DNA of 64,000 nt from JACVRW01 sp963746825 (GTDB lineage: Bacteria > Actinomycetota > Thermoleophilia > Solirubrobacterales > Thermoleophilaceae). The translations under genes and the position numbers were made by a program. The notes beneath the pieces were generated by a model. It was given only the letters and a program-made list of their open reading frames with translations, did not search any database and was not told the origin of the DNA. The stretch spans positions 62,001 through 126,000 of the forward strand of contig CAVVCU010000008.1 in assembly GCA_963746825.1 (NCBI GenBank), given 5' to 3'. This document shows positions 40,967 through 49,636 of the stretch, piece by piece; the stretch's first letter is position 1, and the number at the start of each line of letters is the position of its first letter.

Positions 40967-42471
40967 CAGCCGATTTTCACCTCGAGCCCGAGGGCCTCGC
41001 CCAGCAGCTCGGCGTGTTGGCGGGCGGCCCAGATCGGCACGCTCGAGTCACGCGCCGGATCCACGTCCGTGTCGAGCGTGACCGTGCCGTTCTGCGCGGC
41101 CACGCTCACCGCGCGCACGGCGCCGTCGCGGCTGCGCTCGAACTGCTCGGCCAGGCGGATGATCGCGCTCAGCAGGAGCAGCCTGTCGTCGTCGCCCTTC
41201 TGCGCGAGGTCGCCGAGCTCGGAGGCGTCGGGGCCACCCTTGCGGTGGTAGCGCGTGATGAGCCCGATCAGCACCAGCTCGCGCGGGGTGAAGCCGGGCA
41301 GGCCCGCGTTGAGCACCAGGTAGTGGGAGTGGCGGTGGTGGTCGTCGTAGTCGATGGCCACGCCGATGTCGTGGAGCAGGCACCCGGCCCACAGCAGCTC
41401 ACGCTCCTCGGGCCCGTAGTCGTGCAGCCCGGCGTCGGCGAGCCCGTCGAAGACGCCGAGCGAGAGCGCCGCCACCCGGTCCACGTGGTCCGGGTCGTTG
41501 TTGAAGCGGTGCGCGAGGTTCTCCACCGACTCGCGGCGCACGTCCTCGAACAGCTCCCCCTCGCCACAGAGGCGCTCGAAGAAGATGCCCTCCCGCAGGC
41601 CGGCCTCGGTCACCTCGATGCGGTCGAAGCCGCCGGCGTCGAGGGCGGCGGCGAGCACCAGCGCGCCGCCGAGGATCACGTCGCCGCGGTCGGGCTTGAT
41701 GCCCGGGAGGTCGCCGCGCTTGTCCGCGGGCCGGTCCGCCAGCAGCTCGATCAGCTCCTCGAGGGCCTCGCGTTCGAGCTCGAATCCCTGCACGTCGAGC
41801 GAGGGCAGGTCCACGCGCTTCATGGCCGCCGCCGCGAGGTTGCGAATGGTGCCCCCGATGCCGACGATGCGCCCGCCTCCCGACCACCACTCGAGCTCCC
41901 CGAGCTCCTCGGCCACCCGCTTGCGCAGCGCCTTCATCGCCTTCTTGGTGGCCTTCTTGCCGGGCAGGTACTCCTCGCTCACGCGCACCGAGCCCAGCGG
42001 CAGCGACTTCGCGTCGGCCAGCGCGCGGTCCTCGATCCTGAGCGCCTGGATGCTGCCGCCTCCCATGTCGAGCCCGAATCCGTGCTCGATCGTGGTGGAG
42101 TTGACCACCGCCAGATAGCCGTAGCGCGCCTCCTCGGCTCCGCTGATCACCTGTGGGTTCAGGTCGGTGCTCGTCCTGATGCCCCCGAGGACCTCCTCGC
42201 CGTTGCGGGCGTCGCGGATGGCGCTGGTGGCCACGGTCTGCACCTGGTCGACGCCCAGGCTGTTGCAGAACGAGTCGAACACGGCCGCCGTGTGGAGCGC
42301 GCGTTCGATGCGCTCCGGCTGCAACTCGCCGCTCTCGGCCAGGCCGGCGCTGATCCGCACGGCCTCCCGGATCTCGTCCACGAGGCTCCACCACGGGGTG
42401 CCCGGCTCGTATCCGAACACGACCAGACGCCACGAGTTTGAGCCCAGATCTGCGACCGCGACCTTCTGCAT
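40966..42471 (-). CDS. Exopolyphosphatase/pppGpp phosphohydrolase (Ppx/GppA) with HD domain
   Basis: A 501-residue Ppx/GppA phosphatase. The actin-like ATPase core shows ADLGSNSWRLVVF, ATSAIRDARNGEEVL, VISGAEEARYGYLA, GLDMGGGSIQAL and GGTIRNLAAAA. The C-terminal third is an HD domain (LLHDIGVAIDYDDHHRHS, LIGLITRYHRKGGP). The enzyme degrades long-chain polyphosphate or pppGpp, linking phosphate stress and the stringent response. Upstream gene of the MFS exporter with TGATG coupling. Divergent from the RDD gene. Typical length and motifs, no oddities. Confidence 0.92.
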   Translation of the reverse strand: MQKVAVADLGSNSWRLVVFGYEPGTPWWSLVDEIREAVRISAGLAESGELQPERIERALHTAAVFDSFCNSLGVDQVQTVATSAIRDARNGEEVLGGIRTSTDLNPQVISGAEEARYGYLAVVNSTTIEHGFGLDMGGGSIQALRIEDRALADAKSLPLGSVRVSEEYLPGKKATKKAMKALRKRVAEELGELEWWSGGGRIVGIGGTIRNLAAAAMKRVDLPSLDVQGFELEREALEELIELLADRPADKRGDLPGIKPDRGDVILGGALVLAAALDAGGFDRIEVTEAGLREGIFFERLCGEGELFEDVRRESVENLAHRFNNDPDHVDRVAALSLGVFDGLADAGLHDYGPEERELLWAGCLLHDIGVAIDYDDHHRHSHYLVLNAGLPGFTPRELVLIGLITRYHRKGGPDASELGDLAQKGDDDRLLLLSAIIRLAEQFERSRDGAVRAVSVAAQNGTVTLDTDVDPARDSSVPIWAARQHAELLGEALGLEVKIG

Positions 42472-42543
42472 GGCGGCGAACTATCGCCCAATCGGTGCCC
42501 GGCGGCGTAAAGAGCGTCCACCCACCTGCCGATTGTCGTGGCA

Positions 42544-43218
42544 ATGAACTCCATCGCCCATGCACCCGTCGTGCCCGCCGGCGGGCCCCAGCTCGACAAC
42601 CGCCGCGTGATCGCCGGGGTGATCGACGTGATGCTCGTGCTGGCCGGCGCGCTCGCGATCGGCCTGGCCGCCGGGGTGTCCGGCCTGGACTATCAGGCCG
42701 CCGGATTCGGGTTGAGCGCGGTGATCGCGGCGTGGGCCCTCTACTACTACTTCGCCTGCGAGTCGGGCTCCGGGCAGACCGTGGGCAAGCGGCTCATGAA
42801 GATCCGCGTCGTGCGCCTCGACGGAAGCCCGGCGGGCATGCGCGAGATCGGGGTGCGGACCGTTCTGCGCATGATCGACGGCCTCTTTCTCTACCTGGTC
42901 GGCCTGGTGGTGATGCTGGTGACCGGCGAGCGCCGCGGGCGCCTCGGCGACCTGGCCGCGGGGACGATGATCGTGTCGGCCGACGCGGCCCAGGGTCCGG
43001 CCGCCGGCGTCGCCGGACCGACGGTGGCGCCCGCCGCGACGATCACGCTTCCCACGCGCGAACCGGAGCCGGAGCCCGTCGAAGCGGAGCCTGAGCCCGA
43101 GCCAGAGCCGGAAGCCGTCGAGCCGGAGCCCGAGTTGGTGGTCGTCAAGCCGGTCGAGACCGTGTCGACCATCGACCTCGTCATGGATGAGGAGGATTCG
43201 GAGGAGGACCCCGCCTAG
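42544..43218 (+). CDS. RDD family membrane protein with acidic Pro/Glu tail
   Basis: An RDD family protein of about 224 residues. The first membrane helix carries RRVIAGVIDVMLVLAGALAIGLA, with the R and D of the RDD signature. The second helix region holds SGSGQTVGKRLMKIRVV, and the third VRTVLRMIDGLFLYLVGLVVMLV. From about residue 170 a 40-residue Glu/Pro repeat (EPEPEPVEAEPEPEPEPE) follows, then a final VVVKPVETVSTIDLVMDEEDSEEDPA. RDD proteins are small membrane proteins, some with ion/transport roles; the acidic tail is unusual and may serve as a linker. GTG 42538 is an alternative start. Followed 10 bp later by the reductase gene. Confidence 0.82.
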   Translation: MNSIAHAPVVPAGGPQLDNRRVIAGVIDVMLVLAGALAIGLAAGVSGLDYQAAGFGLSAVIAAWALYYYFACESGSGQTVGKRLMKIRVVRLDGSPAGMREIGVRTVLRMIDGLFLYLVGLVVMLVTGERRGRLGDLAAGTMIVSADAAQGPAAGVAGPTVAPAATITLPTREPEPEPVEAEPEPEPEPEAVEPEPELVVVKPVETVSTIDLVMDEEDSEEDPA

Positions 43219-43228
43219 ACTCGTTCGC

Positions 43229-44653
43229 ATGGACATGGTGGGCACAGCGCAGGCGCCGCTGAGGGTCGCCGTCGTGGGGTCGGGGCCCTCGGGGTTCTAC
43301 GCCGCGGGCCACCTGCTCAAGGCGAAGTCGCATCCCGATCTGGTCGCCCAGGTCGACGTGTACGACCGCCTGCCCACTCCGTGGGGCCTGGTTCGGGGCG
43401 GCGTGGCGCCCGACCATCCCAACATCAAGGCCGTCAGCCGCGTGTACGAGAAGACGGCGGCTCACCCCGAGTTCCGCTTCTTCGGCAACGTCGACTACGG
43501 CGCCGACCTGACCCACGACGACCTCTTGGAGCGCTATCACGCGGTGATCTACGCGGTGGGGGCGCAGACCGATCGCCGAATGGGGATCCCCGGGGAGGAC
43601 CTGCCCGGCAGCTGGGCGGCCACCGAGTTCGTGGCCTGGTACAACGGCCACCCCGACTTTCGCGACCTCGAGTTCGACCTCTCGTGTGAGCGCGCCGTGG
43701 TGATCGGCAACGGCAACGTGGCCGCCGACGTGGCGCGGATGCTTGCCCTCAGCCGCGAGGAGCTGGCGGCCACCGACGTCGCCGATCACGCGCTCGACGT
43801 GTTGGCCGAGTCGAAGATCAGGGAGATCGTGGTGCTCGGCCGGCGCGGTCCGGCTCAGGCCGCCTTCACCAACCCCGAGCTGCTGGAGCTGGGCGAGATG
43901 ACCGAGGCCGACGTGTTCGTCGACGCCCGCGACGCCGAGGTCGATCCGCTCAGCCGCACGTGGCTCGAGGGCGAGGAGGCGAGCAAGACGGCGCGCAAGA
44001 ACGTCGAGATCCTGTCCGGGTACGCCGGGCGCGAGCCCGTCGGCAAGCGCCGGCGCATCGTGCTGCGCTTCCTGGTCTCGCCGCTGGAGATCCTGGGCTC
44101 CGAGCGCGTGGAGGGCGTGCGCATCTGCCGCAACGAGCTGCGCCACCAGGACGGTCGGCTCTCGGCCTGCTCGACCGAGACGACCGAGGAGCTCGGCTGC
44201 GGCATCGTCTTTCGCTCGATCGGATACCGCGGCATCCCGCTCGCCGGCCTGCCGTTCGACGAGCGCTCGGGGGTGATTCCCAACCAGGGCGGGCGCATAC
44301 TCGGCGAGGAGGGCGCCCCGCTGCCCGGCGAGTACGCCGTTGGGTGGATCAAGCGCGGCCCGACGGGGATCATCGGCACCAACAAGCGCGACGCCCAGGA
44401 GACCGTCGACGCCCTGCTGGCCGACCTCGACGCCGGCGCGCTCAACCGGCCGAGCGACCCCGACCGCGACTCGCTCGAGGCCCTGCTAGACGAACGCAAG
44501 CCCGAGCACGTGACCTACACCGGCTGGGAGGCCATCGACTCGGTGGAGACCACGGCGGGCGAGCCCCACGGGCGCCCGCGCGTGAAGCTGACGAGCTTCG
44601 ACGAGCTGCTCGACGCCGCCCGCGAGGGGGAGCCGGCCGCGCGGACCGGTTAG
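43229..44653 (+). CDS. fprA: Ferredoxin/adrenodoxin-NADP+ reductase (FprA-type)
   Basis: A 474-residue FAD/NADP reductase related to adrenodoxin reductase and mycobacterial FprA. It transfers electrons from NADPH to ferredoxins serving P450s or other oxygenases. Residues near the N-terminus VAVVGSGPSGFYAAGHLLK bind FAD. PTPWGLVRGGVAPDHPNIKAV, YAVGAQTDRRMGIPGEDLPGS, VVIGNGNVAADVARML and the signature VGWIKRGPTGIIGTNKRDA (NADP side) are all conserved. ATG 43229 starts 10 bp after the RDD gene. The stop shares TTAG with the convergent membrane gene. Confidence 0.93.
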   Translation: MDMVGTAQAPLRVAVVGSGPSGFYAAGHLLKAKSHPDLVAQVDVYDRLPTPWGLVRGGVAPDHPNIKAVSRVYEKTAAHPEFRFFGNVDYGADLTHDDLLERYHAVIYAVGAQTDRRMGIPGEDLPGSWAATEFVAWYNGHPDFRDLEFDLSCERAVVIGNGNVAADVARMLALSREELAATDVADHALDVLAESKIREIVVLGRRGPAQAAFTNPELLELGEMTEADVFVDARDAEVDPLSRTWLEGEEASKTARKNVEILSGYAGREPVGKRRRIVLRFLVSPLEILGSERVEGVRICRNELRHQDGRLSACSTETTEELGCGIVFRSIGYRGIPLAGLPFDERSGVIPNQGGRILGEEGAPLPGEYAVGWIKRGPTGIIGTNKRDAQETVDALLADLDAGALNRPSDPDRDSLEALLDERKPEHVTYTGWEAIDSVETTAGEPHGRPRVKLTSFDELLDAAREGEPAARTG

Positions 44654-45450
44654 GGCTGCCGCGCCTCTTCGGGCTCGGGTTCGGGCTCGGCCGCGGTGTG
44701 CTTGGGCTTCGGCCCGTCGAGATGCGGCGCTCCCGCGATCTGGTCCTGGAAGCGCCGGTAGCGGGTCGAGTGCTTGCCGTAGCGCTTCTCGGCCCGGGCC
44801 AGCTTCTTGCTTCCCGGCTTGTAGCGCCGGTTGGCCCACGGCGAGCCGGGCTTGGCCAACCGGATGGCGCCGATGATGCCGACCAGCGGGAAGAGCAGGC
44901 CCGCGATTCCCATGAACACCTTGCCCTTGAAGATGGCGATCGCCGATACGCCGAACACGACGAGGACGCTGATGATGGCCGCCGGAATGGTGTCGTCGGT
45001 CGAGATCGGGATGAAGCCGAGCAGCACCAGGCCGGCGACCAGGGTCGCCACGATCATGGCGTCGACCGAGCGCCGCCCCTCCTCGGACCAGTAGACGTCC
45101 TCCAGGTGCAGCCAGAGGGCGAACTCGTCGAGCGTGAGGCCGGCGCCGATGCCGAAGATGGCGGCGAATATCTCGAGCCACGGGCTTTGCGGATCCAGCG
45201 CGAGCGCGAAACCCCCGATCAGCATCATCACGATGCCGAATACGAGGTGGTGTACGTGCAGACCGCCGGGCGTGACGGAGCCCGGCCACCAGGGAACCTT
45301 GGGGCTGCGCATGAGACGAGCGCTCGTGCGGATGAAGAGAAACGACAGCATCATCGTCGCCAGCAGGATCAGCCCGGCGCGCTCGCCCTGACCGGACATG
45401 AACGTCTGGCCGCCCTCTATCTCGACGATGATTTGTGCGACCGGGCTCAC
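44650..45450 (-). CDS. Actinobacterial integral membrane protein, unknown function
   Basis: A multi-helix membrane protein of about 266 residues. It has about six hydrophobic segments and a conserved loop PKVPWWPGSVTPGGLHVHHLVFGIVMMLIGG, with LTLDEFALWLHLEDVYW in the middle. The C-terminus is basic and Arg/Lys-rich, ending in a Glu/Pro stretch (EPEPEPEEARQ). The WWPGSVTPGGLHVHH motif is typical of a family of unnamed actinobacterial proteins; its two His and Glu residues hint at metal or heme binding, which is speculative. GTG 45450 is preferred as start (VSPVAQIIVEIEG); ATG 45399 is possible. Confidence 0.72.
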   Translation of the reverse strand: MSPVAQIIVEIEGGQTFMSGQGERAGLILLATMMLSFLFIRTSARLMRSPKVPWWPGSVTPGGLHVHHLVFGIVMMLIGGFALALDPQSPWLEIFAAIFGIGAGLTLDEFALWLHLEDVYWSEEGRRSVDAMIVATLVAGLVLLGFIPISTDDTIPAAIISVLVVFGVSAIAIFKGKVFMGIAGLLFPLVGIIGAIRLAKPGSPWANRRYKPGSKKLARAEKRYGKHSTRYRRFQDQIAGAPHLDGPKPKHTAAEPEPEPEEARQP

Positions 45451-45476
45451 ACGAAGTAGCCTACGCCCGCACTCGC

Positions 45477-47657
45477 ATGGCTCGCAACCTACGCCCTGGC
45501 CGGACACGTGGGGTGGCCAGCGTGGCGCTTGTCATCCTGGGAGCGGCGCTGCTGCTCGCCGGGGGCGTCACCTACTACCTTCGCACTCAGGTCCTCGAAC
45601 CGGAGGCTTTCGCCGACCGGGCGCAGGCCGCGCTGGACGACGACGAGGTCCGCAAGGTCGTCGGCCGCGAGATCGTCGTCAACCTGATCGACCGCGGGTC
45701 GACCGATCTGGTGGCGGCACGCCCGCTGCTCGAAACGGTGGTCGACGCCGTGATTCAGACGCCGCCGTTCAGGACGATCTTTCGCCAGGCGGCGCTGGAG
45801 GCCAACCGCGTCTTCTTCAAGCGCGACAAGGAGAACGCGCTCTTCGACGTGGCCGACGCGGCGCAGCTCGTGCGCTTCGCCCTGAAGTCGGTGTCTCCCG
45901 AGATCGCGGAGCAGCTGCCCAAGAACATCGAGGGCGACCTGATCGCGCTGCGGCGCCGCGAGTTCGCCGGCCAGACCCTGGCCGTGGCCGACGCCATTCG
46001 CCCGCTCGGGATCGTTCTGCCGCTGCTCGGTCTGCTGGTGCTGGTTGCGGCGATCGCCATCGCGCCGGATCGCCGCGTGGCGGTGCTGCGCTCGGGGATA
46101 GCCGTGGGCGCGGGAGCCGCCCTGCTGGCCGCGGCTCTCCTGATTCTCCGCGCGCGAACGCTCGCCGGCGTGATCGGCGAGGACGAGCTGACCGACGAGG
46201 ACGTGCGGGGTGCGGTGGCGGGAATTCTCGACGCCTTCCTCGGCGATCTCGTCGCGGGCGCGCTGCTCGTGGCGCTCGGCGGGCTCGTGGTGGCCGCGGC
46301 GGCGGCTGCGCTCGACCCCGAGCACGTGGACGAGCCGCTCACCCGGTTGCGCCGGCGGCTCGGCGGGCCCACGCGGACCGGCTGGGGACGGGCGCTGCGG
46401 GGCGCCAGCGCCGTGCTCGTCGGCGTGCTCGTGGTGCTGAGCCCGCTGCTGGCGCTCGAGCTCGCGGCGATCGCCGCCGGCGCATTTCTCATCTTCTACG
46501 GCACCAGCGAGCTCCTGACCCTGATCCAACCCGCAACCGCGAGCGCGCCGGAGGGGAAGCGCTCGCGCCGCCGCGCGCTCGCGGTCGCGGCGGCAGCGGG
46601 CGGCGTGTGCGTGGCGGTGGTGATCGCACTGGTGCTGGTGTTCACCGCCGACAACGGGGAGGAGCCGGCCCTGGCCAACACGGCGCCCACGCGCTCGGGC
46701 GAATGCAACGGCTCGGTGTCGCTCTGTGAGCTGCGGCTCAACGAGGCCGTGTTCGCCGGAACCCACAATTCGTTCTCCGCCGCCGACAGCCCGGGTTGGT
46801 ACATCGCCAATCAGAGGCGGACGATCGAGCGTCAGCTGCGCGACGGCATTCGGCTCTTCCTGATCGACCCGCACTGGGGCGTGGAGGACGAGCGGGGCAA
46901 GGTCAGAACCGACTTCGCCGCCGAGGGGCGGTCGCGCAACCGGGTGGCCAAGGCCCTTCCGCCCGACGTGCTCAAGGCGGCGGAGCGGCTGGTGGGCCGC
47001 CTGGGCGCCGGCGAGACCGGCGGTGAGCGCGGGCTGTGGCTCTGCCACACGGTGTGCGAGATCGGCGCCACCCGGATGGTCGACACTCTCAAGGAGATCC
47101 GCGGGTTCCTCGACGACAACCGCGGCGAGCTGGTGATCCTGTTCGTCGAGCCCTACGTGCCGCCGGCCGAGATCGCGAAGGTCTTCGCCGAGGCGGGGCT
47201 CGATCGCTACCTGGCCGAGCTCCAGCGCGACGAGCCGCTGCCCACGCTGGGCTCGCTCGTCCGGCGCAACAAGCGCGTGGTGGTGCTGACCGAGAAGGAC
47301 GCCGACGGCACCGTCCCGTGGTATCTCGACGGGTTCTCCTTCGTGCAGGACACGCCCCTGGGCGCGAAGAAGACGGGCGAGCTCAGCTGCAAGCGCTACC
47401 GGGGCGACGAGGACAGCCCGTTCCTCATGCTCAACCACTGGGCCGACTTCTTCCCGCCGCGCCTGCCGGCCAACAAGCCGTTCCAATCCAGGCGCTTTCT
47501 CCTCCAGCGGGCCCACCGCTGCGCACGCGAGCGCGGCCTGCCGGTGAGCCTGATCGCGGTGGACGGCTACGACCAGGGCGAGTTCCTGCCCGCCATCGAC
47601 GAGCTCAACGGAGAGCGCGTGCAGGCGCTCAGGCGTCGCCAGCGCGTGGGCGGGTAG
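45477..47657 (+). CDS. Multi-pass membrane protein fused to PI-PLC-like domain
   Basis: A 726-residue protein. Residues 10-40 carry the first helix, and about six more helices lie between residues 170 and 400. The residues 40-165 form an extracytoplasmic domain. A PI-PLC-like domain follows from about residue 415: FAGTHNSFSAADSPGWYIANQ, RQLRDGIRLFLIDPHWG, LWLCHTVCEIGA, ELVILFVEPYV and LMLNHWADFFPPRLPANKPF. The AGTHNS and LIDPHWG elements correspond to the His and Asp regions of PI-PLC X domains. It probably hydrolyses a lipid head-group outside the cell. The fusion with the membrane module is unusual. Starts with ATG 45477, close to the divergent membrane gene. Confidence 0.8.
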   Translation: MARNLRPGRTRGVASVALVILGAALLLAGGVTYYLRTQVLEPEAFADRAQAALDDDEVRKVVGREIVVNLIDRGSTDLVAARPLLETVVDAVIQTPPFRTIFRQAALEANRVFFKRDKENALFDVADAAQLVRFALKSVSPEIAEQLPKNIEGDLIALRRREFAGQTLAVADAIRPLGIVLPLLGLLVLVAAIAIAPDRRVAVLRSGIAVGAGAALLAAALLILRARTLAGVIGEDELTDEDVRGAVAGILDAFLGDLVAGALLVALGGLVVAAAAAALDPEHVDEPLTRLRRRLGGPTRTGWGRALRGASAVLVGVLVVLSPLLALELAAIAAGAFLIFYGTSELLTLIQPATASAPEGKRSRRRALAVAAAAGGVCVAVVIALVLVFTADNGEEPALANTAPTRSGECNGSVSLCELRLNEAVFAGTHNSFSAADSPGWYIANQRRTIERQLRDGIRLFLIDPHWGVEDERGKVRTDFAAEGRSRNRVAKALPPDVLKAAERLVGRLGAGETGGERGLWLCHTVCEIGATRMVDTLKEIRGFLDDNRGELVILFVEPYVPPAEIAKVFAEAGLDRYLAELQRDEPLPTLGSLVRRNKRVVVLTEKDADGTVPWYLDGFSFVQDTPLGAKKTGELSCKRYRGDEDSPFLMLNHWADFFPPRLPANKPFQSRRFLLQRAHRCARERGLPVSLIAVDGYDQGEFLPAIDELNGERVQALRRRQRVGG

Positions 47658-47670
47658 GCTGCGCTTCCTC

Positions 47671-48810
47671 GTGAGGGTCCTCTACGGAGTCAACGGTGAG
47701 GGGATGGGACACGCCACGCGCTCGCACGTGGTGATCGACCATCTGCTCGAGCGTCACGACGTGCGCGTGGTCGCCTCGGGCGCCGCCTTGAGGCATCTGG
47801 GGGCCGTGCTCCCGCAGGTGGAGGAGATCTTCGGGCCCACCTTCGCCATGGGCGACGGCCAGATCCAGCGCTGGCAGACGGTGGTGCAGAACGTGCGCCT
47901 GGCGCGTCACGGCCTTCCCGAGACGGTCCACCACTGGATGGCCATGGTCGACGAGTGGAAGCCCGACGTGGTGATAAGCGACTTCGAGCCGCTCTCGGGC
48001 ATCTACGCCCGCTGGACGCGCACGCCGCTGGTGGCGGTCGACAACATCAACATGATCGATCGCTGCCGCCACAACAAACAGATCATTGGAAACGAGCGCG
48101 ACGACTACCTCATCGCCCGCGCCGTGACCAGGGAGATGGTGCCGCGCGCCACCCATTACATGGTGCTCACGTTCTTCCACCCGCCGCTCGCGCGCCGCGG
48201 CACCACGCTCGTTCCGCCGATCGTCCGTCCGGAGATCGCCGCGGCCAAGCCGGAGGACGGCGACCACCTGGTCGTGTACGCGAGCGGGGCGAAGCGCCAG
48301 GTCGAGGCGCTGCGCGCCACTGGGGTACGGTGTCTCGTCTATGGCATGCGCGGCGGTCCAGACAAGCCGGTGGTCGACGGGAACCTCGAGTTCAGGCCTC
48401 CGTCGAACGACGGGTTCGTGGAAGCGCTGCGCACCGCCCGGGGCGTCGTCGCCGGTGGAGGGTTCTCTTTGATGAGCGAAGCTGTGTATCTCGGCAAGCC
48501 GCTGCTATCGGTGCCGCTGAAGGGCCAGTTCGAGCAGCTGATGAACGGCCGTTACCTCGAGCGGCTCGGCTACGGCATGTGCGTCGAGCGCACCACCAAG
48601 ACGGCGCTCACCGAGTTCATCGACCGAATGCCCGAGTTCGAGAAGGCGCTGGCCGGCTACGAGCAGGTCGGCAACACACAGACGCTGGAGACCATCGAGG
48701 CGCAGGCGATAGAGGTGGCCGAGGCGAATCCGCGCGAGCTGCGCCGGGAGCGGCGCACGGCACGCCGGCGCGCCCCGCGCCGGCGTTCGGCGGCGGAGGA
48801 AACGTCATGA
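47671..48810 (+). CDS. Glycosyltransferase (MJ1255/VC2487-type, GT28-like)
   Basis: A 379-residue nucleotide-sugar-dependent glycosyltransferase of the MJ1255/VC2487 group. The N-terminal YGVNGEGMGHATRSHVVIDHLL contains the GxGHxxR motif of GT28-like enzymes. VVISDFEPLSGIYARWTRTPLVAVDNINM, and the C-terminal GGFSLMSEAVYLGKPLLSVPLKGQFEQLMNGRYLERLGYG motif (nucleotide-sugar site) are clear. The last 40 residues are highly basic. It is coupled by ATGA to a polysaccharide deacetylase, so both probably act on one envelope glycan or glycolipid. Acceptor unknown. GTG start at 47671. Confidence 0.88.
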   Translation: MRVLYGVNGEGMGHATRSHVVIDHLLERHDVRVVASGAALRHLGAVLPQVEEIFGPTFAMGDGQIQRWQTVVQNVRLARHGLPETVHHWMAMVDEWKPDVVISDFEPLSGIYARWTRTPLVAVDNINMIDRCRHNKQIIGNERDDYLIARAVTREMVPRATHYMVLTFFHPPLARRGTTLVPPIVRPEIAAAKPEDGDHLVVYASGAKRQVEALRATGVRCLVYGMRGGPDKPVVDGNLEFRPPSNDGFVEALRTARGVVAGGGFSLMSEAVYLGKPLLSVPLKGQFEQLMNGRYLERLGYGMCVERTTKTALTEFIDRMPEFEKALAGYEQVGNTQTLETIEAQAIEVAEANPRELRRERRTARRRAPRRRSAAEETS

Positions 48811-49535
48811 AGGCGGCTGTGCTCGGCGCCGCCGGAGGCGCGATGGGAGTGATGGGCCTGGCCTACTACAACGCCCAGGTGCCCAAGTCGCAGCTCTACG
48901 GCAAGACGATCTTCCGCAACAAGAGCGCGGGCAAGCGCATCGCGCTCACCTACGACGACGGCCCCAACCCGGATTACACGCCCGAGCTCCTCGAGCTGCT
49001 CGCTCGCCACAACGCCCACGCCACGTTCTTTCAGATCGGCAAGTGGGTGGAGCGTGAGCCCGCGCTCGCGCGCGAGGTCAAGGAGGCGGGCCACGCCGTC
49101 GGCAACCACACCTTCACCCACCCCACGCTCGCGCTGTGCTCGACCGAGCGAGTCCAGGAGGAGCTGCGCCGCTGCCACGGCGCCTCCGAAGCGGCCGGGA
49201 TCGAGTACTCGAAGGCCGACGGGGCCTCGCTGATGCGCTGCCCCTGGGGCCGCCGGCGCCCCGGAACCCTGCGCGCGGTGAAGGCCGCCGGCTACATGCC
49301 GGTGCAGTGGTCGATCACCGGCTGGGACTGGGCCGAGCGAAAGAGCGCCGACGACATCGCCGATCGCTGCCTCAAGGCCCGCGAAGGCGACGTGATCCTG
49401 CTGCACGACGGCGTCCACACCGAGCCCCGCGCGGACCGCTCGAAGTCGATCTACGCCACGCGCCAGGTGCTGGAGCAGCTGGGCGCCCAGGGCTACGAGT
49501 TCGTGACGATCCCGGATCTGGTGGCGGCTTCGTAG
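48807..49535 (+). CDS. Polysaccharide deacetylase (NodB homology, CE4)
   Basis: A 242-residue carbohydrate esterase 4 enzyme. A short hydrophobic N-terminal segment (AAVLGAAGGAMGVMGLAYYNA) serves as anchor. The NodB motifs are RIALTYDDGPNPDYT (catalytic base Asp and metal Asp), HAVGNHTFTHPTLAL (metal His-x3-His), RCPWGRRRPGTL (motif 3; W instead of the usual F/Y), WDWAERKSADDIA and ILLHDG (motif 5). It deacetylates N-acetyl-sugars in peptidoglycan or exopolysaccharides. It overlaps the preceding glycosyltransferase gene (ATGA). Confidence 0.9.
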   Translation: MKAAVLGAAGGAMGVMGLAYYNAQVPKSQLYGKTIFRNKSAGKRIALTYDDGPNPDYTPELLELLARHNAHATFFQIGKWVEREPALAREVKEAGHAVGNHTFTHPTLALCSTERVQEELRRCHGASEAAGIEYSKADGASLMRCPWGRRRPGTLRAVKAAGYMPVQWSITGWDWAERKSADDIADRCLKAREGDVILLHDGVHTEPRADRSKSIYATRQVLEQLGAQGYEFVTIPDLVAAS

Positions 49536-49590
49536 CGCTTTCGTTGCGCTTGTAACCCACAGGCGCGCCGCCGGGCGGCACGCTTCGTGG

Positions 49591-49635
49591 GGTGTCTGAG
49601 GTTGTCCGGGCCATAGGCGACGAAGTTCAGACACC
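49591..49635. repeat. Perfect 9 bp inverted repeat with 27 bp loop, 5' of the DUF559 remnant
   Basis: GGTGTCTGA (49591-49599) pairs with TCAGACACC (49627-49635). It sits 55 bp after the deacetylase stop and just before the remnant of an AbiEi-DUF559 gene. It could be a terminator for the upstream operon, a regulatory site of the dead gene, or a mobile-repeat edge. No T-run follows. Confidence 0.45.
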
Positions 49636-49636
49636 G

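Noticed and set aside
42495..42537. CAATCGG...CCGATTG inverted repeat in the Ppx/RDD divergent gap
   Set aside because: Short 7 bp arms far apart; likely chance in this GC-rich context.
45451..45476. GTAGCCTAC mini-palindrome between divergent membrane genes, resembling part of the shared element
   Set aside because: Only 9 bp and lacks the AGTGGCACT core; not a third copy of the palindrome.
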